The position numbers were made by a program, and so were the translations under genes. This document shows positions 1 to 6,552 of a DNA stretch of 8,610 nt, piece by piece. Numbering within the stretch: position 1 is the first letter of the stretch; each line of letters begins with the position of its first letter. The notes beneath the pieces are model-generated. The model was not told the origin of the DNA and did not search any database. It saw nothing but the letters and a program-made list of their open reading frames with translations. The DNA comes from an uncultured Treponema sp. (GTDB taxonomy: Bacteria > Spirochaetota > Spirochaetia > Treponematales > Treponemataceae): NCBI GenBank assembly GCA_946538875.1, contig CAMNHD010000050.1, positions 1 to 8,610 on the forward strand, read 5' to 3'.

Positions 1-1
1 C

Positions 2-628
2 TTTTTGGTGGTCGCGTTGAATCTTTGGCACGACGACCTGTATTTCTTTACCAGAATCGGCATGATTGTGCTTATGGGCTACTGTTCCATGGAAATGTTC
101 GTGAATATGCTTGACGGACAGATTGCAAAGGCCAAGGCGGATGTGTTCCGTGCGGCGGTGACTACTGATCTTCAGACAGGGCTTCTTATCGGATCGAGTA
201 TGTGGGACCGCTCTCATGATTCAGACTTTATAATTATGCTGTTCGGAATCGCCAATGTGCAGGAGATTCAGCGGGTCAGGGGACAGTCTGAATGCGAGCA
301 GGTGTTGCGTGCGGTGGCGCGTATGCTCAATGCGGTTTTTGCCGATGATTCAGTGTACAAGCTTTCAAGGGGAATTTTTGCCGTTATTACCGAGAGCAAG
401 GATGAAAGCGGATGCGGAAAGGCTGTGCAGCAGATTCAGGCGATGGTTGACGACTACAATAATCTGAATCTGGGCTATACAACCACAGTCTTATGCAGCG
501 GAAGCCGGTACCATGCTGAATCGGATTCAGATTTTGACGGTCTTTACATAAAGTTGCTTGAGGACCTGCACCGCAAGGAAATGTCTCATGTCCGCGGTGA
601 TACGTCATTGATTCTTAATAAAAATTAA
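2..628 (+). CDS. Membrane-anchored protein with degenerate GGDEF domain (5' partial)
   Basis: The reading frame is open to the left edge, so the true start lies outside the window and the TTG at 5 should not be taken as the start. About 208 codons remain. The first part is hydrophobic (around FTRIGMIVLMGYCSMEMF, nt 47-100) and looks like the last membrane segment of an N-terminal sensor or membrane region. A GGDEF-fold domain follows: TTDLQTGLL fits the DxLTGL entry motif and VYKLSRGIFAVI (nt about 353-388) fits the core strand VYRLGGDEFAVI. In place of GG(D/E)EF the protein has SRGIF. The upstream RxxD inhibitory-site position reads FADD, and the FKxIND segment reads VQEIQR. Family knowledge says these residues bind GTP and metal, so diguanylate cyclase activity is very unlikely. 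The domain may instead be a binding or scaffold module. No EAL domain follows, and the gene ends in TAA with no clear terminator. Confidence 0.72.
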   Translation, partial: FLVVALNLWHDDLYFFTRIGMIVLMGYCSMEMFVNMLDGQIAKAKADVFRAAVTTDLQTGLLIGSSMWDRSHDSDFIIMLFGIANVQEIQRVRGQSECEQVLRAVARMLNAVFADDSVYKLSRGIFAVITESKDESGCGKAVQQIQAMVDDYNNLNLGYTTTVLCSGSRYHAESDSDFDGLYIKLLEDLHRKEMSHVRGDTSLILNKN

Positions 629-728
629 GAAGAGTTTTAAGTATGAGAGAGGCAGAGCCAGACCGACTTCTGCATCTTTTGTTTGTCAAAATTGATTTCC
701 ATGCGTATCTGAGTTTGCCTATATCCTG

Positions 729-758
729 TAACAAAAATTTATTGAGAATTTTTTGTTA
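729..758. repeat. AT-rich inverted repeat upstream of the lipoprotein promoter
   Basis: The arms TAACAAAAA (729-737) and TTTTTGTTA (750-758) are perfect 9-bp complements. A T-T mismatch follows, then two more pairs (739-740 with 747-748) around the loop ATTGAG. It ends 30 bp before the -10 hexamer, so it sits where an operator could lie. It could also weakly end transcription from the upstream gene, but it lacks a GC stem followed by a separate T run. Nothing else recognisable lies in 629-728. The function is inferred only from position. Confidence 0.35.
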
Positions 759-784
759 AAAACAGGGAATTTAGTGTGCTTTTG

Positions 785-793
785 TGTTATAAT
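785..793 (+). promoter_or_regulatory. Extended -10 promoter for the lipoprotein/barrel operon
   Basis: TGTTATAAT is a perfect extended -10 (TGnTATAAT), with the consensus hexamer at 788-793. The -35 window 17 bp upstream (765-770, GGGAAT) is poor, which is common for extended -10 promoters. The expected start is near 800, giving a leader of about 90 nt. Confidence 0.6.
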
Positions 794-800
794 AGAGAAA

Positions 801-889
801 GCTTACCGGATTTTTTTTAAGAGTTTTTCCGGGTCATACCGCAACAGTCCACCGACAATATGAGTGGGTTCCATTTTAGGAGGATTGCC
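801..889 (+). promoter_or_regulatory. 5' leader and Shine-Dalgarno of the lipoprotein gene
   Basis: The leader holds two T-rich runs flanked by the complementary pair CCGGA (806-810) and TCCGG (828-832), with a 17-nt loop, so any hairpin is weak. The perfect Shine-Dalgarno AGGAGG lies at 878-883, six bases before ATG 890. This decides the start: an in-frame ATG at 860 has no ribosome site and would put ten mostly polar residues before the signal peptide. No riboswitch class is recognised. Confidence 0.6.
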
Positions 890-3800
890 ATGAAAAATCA
901 CAACAAGTTAATACTATCGGTTGCTCTTTGCCTAATTGCATTCTGTGCAGCAGGCTGTAGATTCACCATTCCTAAATCTGTGAAGATAAAGGCTTCACCC
1001 AAGTACGAAGTGCCTCTTGGAACTGTGAGCAAGGATCTGTCTTCTTTGGTGGGGATGGAAAAAGTCAAGTCTCTCATGGGAGGTGCCGGTGCCGACGTAT
1101 ACGACTATAACGACGGTACTGATGTGCAGACTTATGCAGTCCACTATCCAATGTATTCTGTGCCCTTTGATCTGGGTTCCTACTTTTCAAGCCTGAACAT
1201 AGACAGTATGCTGGCTCAGGATGACGCTCTGAACTTTACCCAGGAGATTGCACTGCCGGAGATAAAGAAGTCCGTCAAGCTGACATTCAATGGGGCTGAT
1301 CTCCACCAGACTTTCCAGGAAAGCATGGCCGGGGATCTTTCAAGCGTAAACGTCACATTGGATTCAACTATGGAAACCGGAAGCGATGTGAATACTTTGG
1401 CGGCAGTGCTTGGTTCGCATAAAAGCATCACCCGCAACACACAATTTTCCGACGGAATGAAGTATATCTCCGGCTCCTCAATTATAGTCACAGTGACTAA
1501 AAATGACTCTACACCTGTATCGGATGACTTTGTTTTCAAACTGTCTGCAACAATTCCGGACTACAACAGCACCTCAGGCTACGGAGAGTCAATTGTCTAC
1601 AATAGTACCACTACCGGTGAAGTTGATGTCCGCAACGGAGCAGTGCTTACGCTGCCTATTGACGGCGGAATGCTTCCTGCTGCCTATGAAATTGAACTTG
1701 ACGGAGATTTCCATGGTGGTACCGCGGGAAAACAGCACAGCTATACAATTACATTTGCCCTTTCTTCCGGTGCATCTTTGGAGAAGGTGATAGGCATTCA
1801 TCCCGAAGGAGATCCGGACAAAGAAGACGATGACCTGGATCTTGCTCCCATAGATATGGAATCCCAGAGCTTTGACCTTGGTACTGTGGTGGGAACTCTG
1901 ATCAAGAGCGCCACTATAGCGGATGACGGAGAATCATATATTTCGCTTAAGTCTCTCAGCCCGGAGGGATGGACAGGGGTCAGTTTTGAAATGGCCAGCT
2001 TTGCTCTTTCCGGAGCAGGCCTGGAAAAGACTAAGGACGATTTTGCTGAGGGTTCCGGATCAGGATATCTTATCAACAAAAAGCTTGATCTTGGCGGAGA
2101 AACGCTGAATCCAAGCCTTGGCACAGAGATTGACGTGAGCGGTGCGGTGGAAGTCAATGTACAGGATGGAGCCAATCTCTATTTTGGTACTGACGGTGGT
2201 GACTCGCTTGTGGTCGAGGTTGAAGTTGAGACCCAGATCTGCAGGATAGCGGAAGCTGTTGCGGATTTGTCAACTCTTGGCGGATTTACCCTGAACAGTG
2301 AGTCTCCGGACCCGGTTTCGCTTCCAAGTGAACTTGCCTCGTATGTTAAAAAAATAACTTTTGGCCAGGAAGACTCAGGAAAGTACTACAAGTCCACTAG
2401 TGAAGGAGCTGTGTCCAGTGTGGAGGCTCAGGGCGTGGGCCTTAAGTGCAGTGTGATCAACTCACTGCCTACGGGCAACGACATAACCCTTACAATGACT
2501 TCTGCACTTCTTGGGCTTCACCAGTCACCTGCAATTGCGGCGGCAAAAGCCGAAGCTCAGAGTGTAAGCTGGGTAGGCTACACTGATATAGACCTTACTG
2601 GTTATTCCGGTGATATTCCGGTTGATCTTGAGGTCAAGCTGCCTGAAAACCAGCACCTTGTGAACCTTGAGATGGGGAAATCTTATACTGTGTCCGTCAC
2701 TAATGTCAAGTTTGTCTTTGACTGGGATTCAATAGACGTGAGGATTCCTGAAAGTGCCAGTAAGCATGGTGAATTTGATATGTCAAGCCTTAGTTTTGCC
2801 AGTATGCTGTCAGGATTCCTTGGCGACATAATGGACAAGGTTGAGCTGCAGGACATGAAGGTTTCCTTCTTTATGGAAAGACCGGAGGGCGCTCTTGGTG
2901 ACCTGCTTGGCAGCATGAAACTGGATTCCACCATGACTGCTGAATACGACAAGATTACCGGTGAAGACTCGGAGGGTAATCCGACAACTGAGCATGTAAG
3001 CAAGGATTTGATGGAAGATGCAGGGGCTGACGGCGAAGAAATTAAATTTGTTTCTCCGTATGCCTGGCCTGCTGACGGTTCCACAATCAGCCAGGATGAC
3101 TGGCCGGAAGAAAGCTTTGAGTTCAATGCGGCTGAATTGATGAAGAGTGATGTTTCCAACCTGAAGCTGAGCTATACATTCAGTCTTAGCGGAGGAGAGA
3201 GTAAAACAATCTATCACAGTGCGCTTGACAGTATGTCCGATGATGAGTCCACCGAGTTCAATGTGGCTCTTGCGGCAAAGATTCCGCTTAAGCTGAATGT
3301 CACGAGCGACATAAGCTTTGATGTTATGGACATTATAAACGGAATGGCTGCCGGGGCAGAGAAAGGTTCTTCCGGCAGCGGTGAGGGCGATACTGGAGAT
3401 GGTTCCGGCGACGGTTCTGGAGACGGCTCCGGTACTGGTACAGGCGACGGCAGCGGTTCCGGCTCCGGGGAAACAGCGGAGTCTGATGGCCCCGGCGACC
3501 TGCTGAAGCGTGAGACAGAGGATGCTTTTGCAAACTATGCTTCTTACGCAAAGTATATTGAATATGTTGCAATCCAGTACAATGCTGTGAACAAGCTGAT
3601 TCCGGGGCTGGTGGCCAAGCTGGTTGTGGACGACACTCAGCATGAATCCTCAGAGTACACTTATTCCGGTGTAAAGACCGATCCGTATGTGGTGTCCGAG
3701 GGAGTCAACGAGATAAAATTCCTTGGAAGCGATGCCGAGAAGATTCTTACGCATTGGTTCAGTCCAAAGATAGAGCTTACTTTGCCTGAAGGAGAGATTT

Positions 3801-3991
3801 ACCTGTCCCGCGCAGGTATGGCGGCTGGTGCGGAAGGATTTAAAGCGAGCCTTATTGCAAAGATAAAGCTGGATACCGGTGATGATGGCATAGATGTCAT
3901 TCCTCTGATTACAGGCGCGGAGAAGTCTGGTGAAGATGCACAGTCTGGAGATTCCGGGGATTCAGGTGTTCCTGATGGAAGCGGTGAGTGA
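890..3991 (+). CDS. Large secreted beta-rich lipoprotein, function unknown
   Basis: This is a 1033-aa protein of no family I can name. Residues 1-22 form a lipoprotein signal peptide: the basic start MKNHNK, a hydrophobic core and the lipobox AAGC with Cys23 as the lipid-modified residue. Ala at -3 is typical of the relaxed spirochaetal lipobox. The remainder is predicted extracytoplasmic. It is rich in alternating hydrophobic/polar strands and in Ser, Thr, Asp and Gly, as in stacked beta-sandwich proteins. An acidic stretch lies at about 305-322. A Gly/Ser/Asp linker spans about 826-861, and a similar tail (SGDSGDSG) lies near the C terminus. A strand with a central Pro recurs at about 523-543 (INSLP), 797-812 (KIPLK) and 901-905 (NKLIP), suggesting repeated domains. 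The stop TGA is part of the ribosome site of the next gene, so the two are translationally linked. It probably sits in the outer membrane with that barrel protein. An adhesin, surface or carrier role is possible but unproven. Confidence 0.8.
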   Translation: MKNHNKLILSVALCLIAFCAAGCRFTIPKSVKIKASPKYEVPLGTVSKDLSSLVGMEKVKSLMGGAGADVYDYNDGTDVQTYAVHYPMYSVPFDLGSYFSSLNIDSMLAQDDALNFTQEIALPEIKKSVKLTFNGADLHQTFQESMAGDLSSVNVTLDSTMETGSDVNTLAAVLGSHKSITRNTQFSDGMKYISGSSIIVTVTKNDSTPVSDDFVFKLSATIPDYNSTSGYGESIVYNSTTTGEVDVRNGAVLTLPIDGGMLPAAYEIELDGDFHGGTAGKQHSYTITFALSSGASLEKVIGIHPEGDPDKEDDDLDLAPIDMESQSFDLGTVVGTLIKSATIADDGESYISLKSLSPEGWTGVSFEMASFALSGAGLEKTKDDFAEGSGSGYLINKKLDLGGETLNPSLGTEIDVSGAVEVNVQDGANLYFGTDGGDSLVVEVEVETQICRIAEAVADLSTLGGFTLNSESPDPVSLPSELASYVKKITFGQEDSGKYYKSTSEGAVSSVEAQGVGLKCSVINSLPTGNDITLTMTSALLGLHQSPAIAAAKAEAQSVSWVGYTDIDLTGYSGDIPVDLEVKLPENQHLVNLEMGKSYTVSVTNVKFVFDWDSIDVRIPESASKHGEFDMSSLSFASMLSGFLGDIMDKVELQDMKVSFFMERPEGALGDLLGSMKLDSTMTAEYDKITGEDSEGNPTTEHVSKDLMEDAGADGEEIKFVSPYAWPADGSTISQDDWPEESFEFNAAELMKSDVSNLKLSYTFSLSGGESKTIYHSALDSMSDDESTEFNVALAAKIPLKLNVTSDISFDVMDIINGMAAGAEKGSSGSGEGDTGDGSGDGSGDGSGTGTGDGSGSGSGETAESDGPGDLLKRETEDAFANYASYAKYIEYVAIQYNAVNKLIPGLVAKLVVDDTQHESSEYTYSGVKTDPYVVSEGVNEIKFLGSDAEKILTHWFSPKIELTLPEGEIYLSRAGMAAGAEGFKASLIAKIKLDTGDDGIDVIPLITGAEKSGEDAQSGDSGDSGVPDGSGE
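3365..3472 (+). repeat. Gly/Ser/Asp low-complexity linker coding repeat
   Basis: This stretch of the lipoprotein gene (residues about 826-861) encodes GDGS-type tetrapeptide units with GTGT and GSGS variants. The DNA units use different synonymous codons (ggcgacggttct, ggagacggctcc, ggcgacggcagc). The peptide pattern is therefore kept while the DNA has diverged, which argues against very recent slippage. It likely makes a flexible, negatively charged hinge between the large N-terminal part and the last 170 or so residues. Confidence 0.75.
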
Positions 3992-4002
3992 GGAGGCAGA
4001 AA

Positions 4003-5370
4003 ATGAAAAGAGCTTTGACTGTATTGACAGCAGCGGCGCTGATCGGAACTGCTGCCTTTGCTGAGATTGACCCGCCTAAGCGCATTTTTGAGATTGGTAC
4101 GGATGATACTATCGTTGCTACAGAGAACCTTATTTCTGTGAATGATATCTTTAAGGAAGAAGTGGTCTTTGATCTGAACAAGATATACAACGGCATGGGA
4201 AAGGACGGCTTTGCAATCAACACAGCCGTGCGGCCTGACATTTATATTCTGCTGAATTTAAAAGGCTTTGGTTTTGGCGTGGATCTTAGCCTGGACTTTT
4301 CTGGAAACATAGGTTTAGGCAAGGATTTCTTTAAGCTCCTGGCCGAGGGTAATACGGTTGGGGAAGATATCACTGCAACTCTGTATGCCAACCTACAGGC
4401 TTTCCTGACCCTTTCCGCACCGGTTAGATTCAGTGTGGGAAAACTTAAGTTCAAGGCTACTCCGTCTGTATTTGCTCCGGTGTTATATGTGCCCAATCCA
4501 AATGCAACGGTGACAGTGAAGACTTCCGAGGATGGTTCGATGTCTGCGGTTGCATCTGCTGACCTGGCAGTGTATTCAATGCTGAACATTTCTTGTCTGG
4601 TTGACGGGGAAGGTCAGTTTACACCGGATTTTACAAGTATGTTCAGCGATTTCAAGGAAGTCATGGCTTCTTTGGGAACAAGTCTTGGATTTGATGTTGC
4701 GGCTGCGGCGGAATTCCCTCTGTTTGACAGTCTGGATGTCGGGGCATACGCCTCTGTACCGATTGTGCCTGGCCGTGCAAAATACAAGGTCAGTGGAAAT
4801 GTGACGGTAAGTGCCGAAGTAGAGGAAGGTCTGCTTTCACAGCTTGGAAAGACTTCCGGTGAGGAAGAAGGCAGCGGTGATTCTGTTGAGCCTGGTGACG
4901 GCGGAGAAAGCGGTACCGGTGATTCGGACGCGGAAACTGAAAGTGAGGAAGAGCAGAAGTTCTACACCATTGATTATTCGCTTAAATCGGATGAAACTAC
5001 CGAGTATATCAACAGGCCGTTCCGTATTGGTGTACAGGCTGCGTGGAGACCGATTGACACAAAGGCACTCAAGCTTGCACTGAGGCCGACCCTTGGTTTT
5101 GCGGCAAGAAACCCATTTGGTTCTGACTTTAGCTGGAGGAGCATGTACCTTGAGTACAGCCTGGCGGCTGACCTTACTGCGGCCTACATCTTTGGCATGA
5201 ATGTGACTTCTTCTTATATAGACAAGGTGTTCAGCCAGTCTTTGGGATTTGCATTCAATTTCCGTGTGTTTGAACTGGATCTGAATATTTCCTCCAGCAA
5301 CACGCAGTTCTGGAAATCGTTTGCACTCTACGGCGTGGAGGCTAATGTAGGCATTAAGCTTGGCTTCTGA
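4003..5370 (+). CDS. Exported outer-membrane beta-barrel candidate, function unknown
   Basis: The ATG at 4003 is chosen over the in-frame GTG at 3988 because AGGAGG (3991-3996) lies six bases upstream and a clean signal peptide then begins the protein. That peptide is MKR, a hydrophobic core, and the signal peptidase I site AFA before Glu21. The 455-aa protein has many amphipathic strands of alternating residues. It ends in GVEANVGIKLGF, with a C-terminal Phe and alternating hydrophobics, the signature that the BAM complex recognises in outer-membrane barrels. An acidic linker rich in Glu, Gly, Ser and Asp (residues about 285-318) splits the strands, probably as a long surface loop or a hinge between two halves. 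The gene starts 11 nt after the lipoprotein stop, which itself overlaps the ribosome site, so joint expression is clear. I do not recognise the family. A porin, a lipoprotein partner or an export channel are all possible. Confidence 0.78.
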   Translation: MKRALTVLTAAALIGTAAFAEIDPPKRIFEIGTDDTIVATENLISVNDIFKEEVVFDLNKIYNGMGKDGFAINTAVRPDIYILLNLKGFGFGVDLSLDFSGNIGLGKDFFKLLAEGNTVGEDITATLYANLQAFLTLSAPVRFSVGKLKFKATPSVFAPVLYVPNPNATVTVKTSEDGSMSAVASADLAVYSMLNISCLVDGEGQFTPDFTSMFSDFKEVMASLGTSLGFDVAAAAEFPLFDSLDVGAYASVPIVPGRAKYKVSGNVTVSAEVEEGLLSQLGKTSGEEEGSGDSVEPGDGGESGTGDSDAETESEEEQKFYTIDYSLKSDETTEYINRPFRIGVQAAWRPIDTKALKLALRPTLGFAARNPFGSDFSWRSMYLEYSLAADLTAAYIFGMNVTSSYIDKVFSQSLGFAFNFRVFELDLNISSSNTQFWKSFALYGVEANVGIKLGF

Positions 5371-5396
5371 TGCTGTGAGCAGGACCAATTGTCATA

Positions 5397-5504
5397 GCCC
5401 CGATTGGAGGGGCGCGCAGCGGGGGCGGTGAGCCGCTCCTGAAACCCCGCAAAGCGGGGAAAGCGGTGTGGTGGGCAGCCGGTTGGAGCTGGACCTGCCG
5501 CTTT
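5397..5504. repeat. GC-rich cluster of four hairpins, possible dispersed intergenic element
   Basis: Four complementary pairs lie back to back. First, GCCCC (5397-5401) pairs with GGGGC (5409-5413) across a 7-nt loop. Second, CGGGGGCGG (5420-5428) pairs with CCGCTCCTG (5433-5441) around TGAG, giving nine pairs if two G-U pairs are allowed. Third, CCCCGC (5445-5450) pairs with GCGGGG (5454-5459) around AAA. Fourth, AAAGCGG (5460-5466) pairs with CCGCTTT (5498-5504) across a 31-nt loop. The block is far richer in GC than its flanks, and the change at about 5520 is abrupt. From memory it resembles repeated intergenic elements of Treponema genomes, but only one copy is in this window. It could end transcription of the operon, stabilise its 3' end, or be a mobile REP-like unit. 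Confidence 0.6.
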
Positions 5505-5571
5505 TCCTGTTGCGCGGGCTTCTATGAATTAAAAGAATCACGGACCTGTTTTCTTAAAGTTTTTTCTTCTA

Positions 5572-5577
5572 TATAAT
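5572..5577 (+). promoter_or_regulatory. Possible secondary -10 element upstream of nfnA
   Basis: A perfect TATAAT lies in an AT-rich stretch, but no convincing -35 hexamer stands 16-18 bp upstream and there is no TG extension. It may be an alternative start site or simply a chance match in AT-rich DNA. Confidence 0.25.
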
Positions 5578-5603
5578 TGATTCATTAAAATAATACAAAA
5601 CTC

Positions 5604-5632
5604 TTCACTAAATGCCATGATTGTTATATAAT
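5604..5632 (+). promoter_or_regulatory. Promoter of the nfnAB operon
   Basis: TTCACT (5604-5609, four of six matches to TTGACA) is followed after 17 bp by a perfect TATAAT (5627-5632). The expected start near 5639 gives a leader of about 44 nt to the ATG at 5683. Confidence 0.6.
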
Positions 5633-5654
5633 GCCGTATTATTTGTGGCTAATA

Positions 5655-5667
5655 GCAATTTTATTGC
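5655..5667 (+). promoter_or_regulatory. Small hairpin just before the nfnA ribosome site
   Basis: GCAAT (5655-5659), loop TTT and ATTGC (5663-5667) form a perfect 5-bp hairpin ending two bases before the Shine-Dalgarno AAGGA (5670-5674). The ATG follows eight bases after that. The hairpin leaves the ribosome site open and might keep the leader accessible or protect the 5' end. It is short and may be chance. Confidence 0.3.
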
Positions 5668-5682
5668 GTAAGGAATAAATAT

Positions 5683-6543
5683 ATGAACAAGATTCTTGAA
5701 AAGAAGCAATTGTCCGAGAATGTCTATTACATGAAATTTGACGCCCCGGATATTGCCCGTAACCGCAAGGCTGGTCAATTTCTTATTGTGATGGTTGATC
5801 AGGATTTGACTGAGCGCATTCCGCTGACTATTGCCGATGCAAATGCTGAAGAGGGATGGGTTGCCATTGCTTTCCAGCCGGTCGGGGCTTCCACTTACAA
5901 GTTGTCCAAGCTCAATGCGGGTGACTATCTTGGCGGTGTTCTGGGACCTTTGGGTACTCCTTCCAACATCCGCAAGTATGATGCACCAGTGGTCTGCGTG
6001 GGCGGCGGTTTTGGTACTGCACCGCTTTATCCTATTGTGCAGGCCCTTAAGGAAGCAGGAAACAAGGTTATCCTGATTGAAGGTGCCCGTACTAAGGATC
6101 TGCTGATTTTTGTGGACGAGATGAAGGCTGTCTGCGATGAGGTCATCATCATGACTGATGATGGCACTGCGGGTGAAAAGGGTCTTGTTACTGTTGCCCT
6201 GGAACGTCTTTGCCAGGAAGATGTCCCTCCTGCGGAAGTGATTGCGATTGGACCTCCTATAATGATGAAGTTTGCATGCCAGTGCGCGGCCAAGTACAAT
6301 GTTCCCTGCACGGTCAGTCTGAATACTATCATGATTGACGGTACTGGTATGTGCGGCGGCTGCCGTGTCTCTGTGGGCGGCGAGACGAAATTCGTGTGTG
6401 TTGACGGACCGGACTTTGACGGTCACCAGGTTGACTGGAACAACATGATGATGCGCATGAAGAGCTTTAAGCCTCAGGAAACTGAAGCGTTCCACAAGTG
6501 CAAGCTGGAAGCGGAAGCTGATAAACTGGCTGCGGGAAAATAG
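5683..6543 (+). CDS. nfnA: NfnA/SudB-type flavin and [2Fe-2S] oxidoreductase small subunit
   Basis: This 286-aa cytoplasmic protein belongs to the ferredoxin-NADP reductase-like group that includes NfnA, SudB (sulfide dehydrogenase subunit) and dihydroorotate dehydrogenase electron-transfer subunit PyrK. Residues 1-100 are the FAD-binding barrel with ERIPLT (44-49), the flavin-contact motif. Residues 103-117 (VCVGGGFGTAPLYP) open the NAD(H)-binding domain. Near the C terminus the [2Fe-2S] site shows Cys224, Cys227 and Cys239, with Asp219 in the IDGTGMCGGC segment. Family knowledge says NfnA uses three Cys and one Asp as ligands, and all four are present, which favours NfnA over PyrK. With NfnB it would couple NADH and reduced ferredoxin oxidation to NADP+ reduction, or the reverse, by flavin-based electron bifurcation. 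The next gene begins nine bases after the stop. No pyrD is nearby. The gene is full length and looks intact. SudB is an older name for the same type. Confidence 0.9.
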   Translation: MNKILEKKQLSENVYYMKFDAPDIARNRKAGQFLIVMVDQDLTERIPLTIADANAEEGWVAIAFQPVGASTYKLSKLNAGDYLGGVLGPLGTPSNIRKYDAPVVCVGGGFGTAPLYPIVQALKEAGNKVILIEGARTKDLLIFVDEMKAVCDEVIIMTDDGTAGEKGLVTVALERLCQEDVPPAEVIAIGPPIMMKFACQCAAKYNVPCTVSLNTIMIDGTGMCGGCRVSVGGETKFVCVDGPDFDGHQVDWNNMMMRMKSFKPQETEAFHKCKLEAEADKLAAGK

Positions 6544-6552
6544 GAGAATACA

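Noticed and set aside
643..759. 38-codon small open frame starting ATG at 643
   Set aside because: It has only a weak AAGAAGAG ribosome-like run, no promoter of its own and an ordinary composition, and it ends inside the inverted repeat. Not enough to call a gene.
860..889. Upstream in-frame ATG for the lipoprotein
   Set aside because: No ribosome site precedes it and it would bury the signal peptide start. ATG 890 has AGGAGG at ideal spacing.
2810..3643. 277-codon open frame on the minus strand inside the lipoprotein gene
   Set aside because: It is a shadow of the + strand coding bias. Its Cys- and Arg-rich low-complexity part is just the antisense of the Gly/Ser/Asp linker.
5460..5508. 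Fourth hairpin plus TTTT as an intrinsic terminator of the lipoprotein/barrel operon
   Set aside because: The 31-nt loop and very short T run make it weak beside the clear terminator at 8081-8116, so it was kept only as part of the hairpin cluster.
5379..5575. Open frame across the hairpin cluster (reads IAPIGGARSGGGEPLL)
   Set aside because: It has no good start codon or ribosome site, and the peptide is a by-product of the repeated GC-rich DNA.
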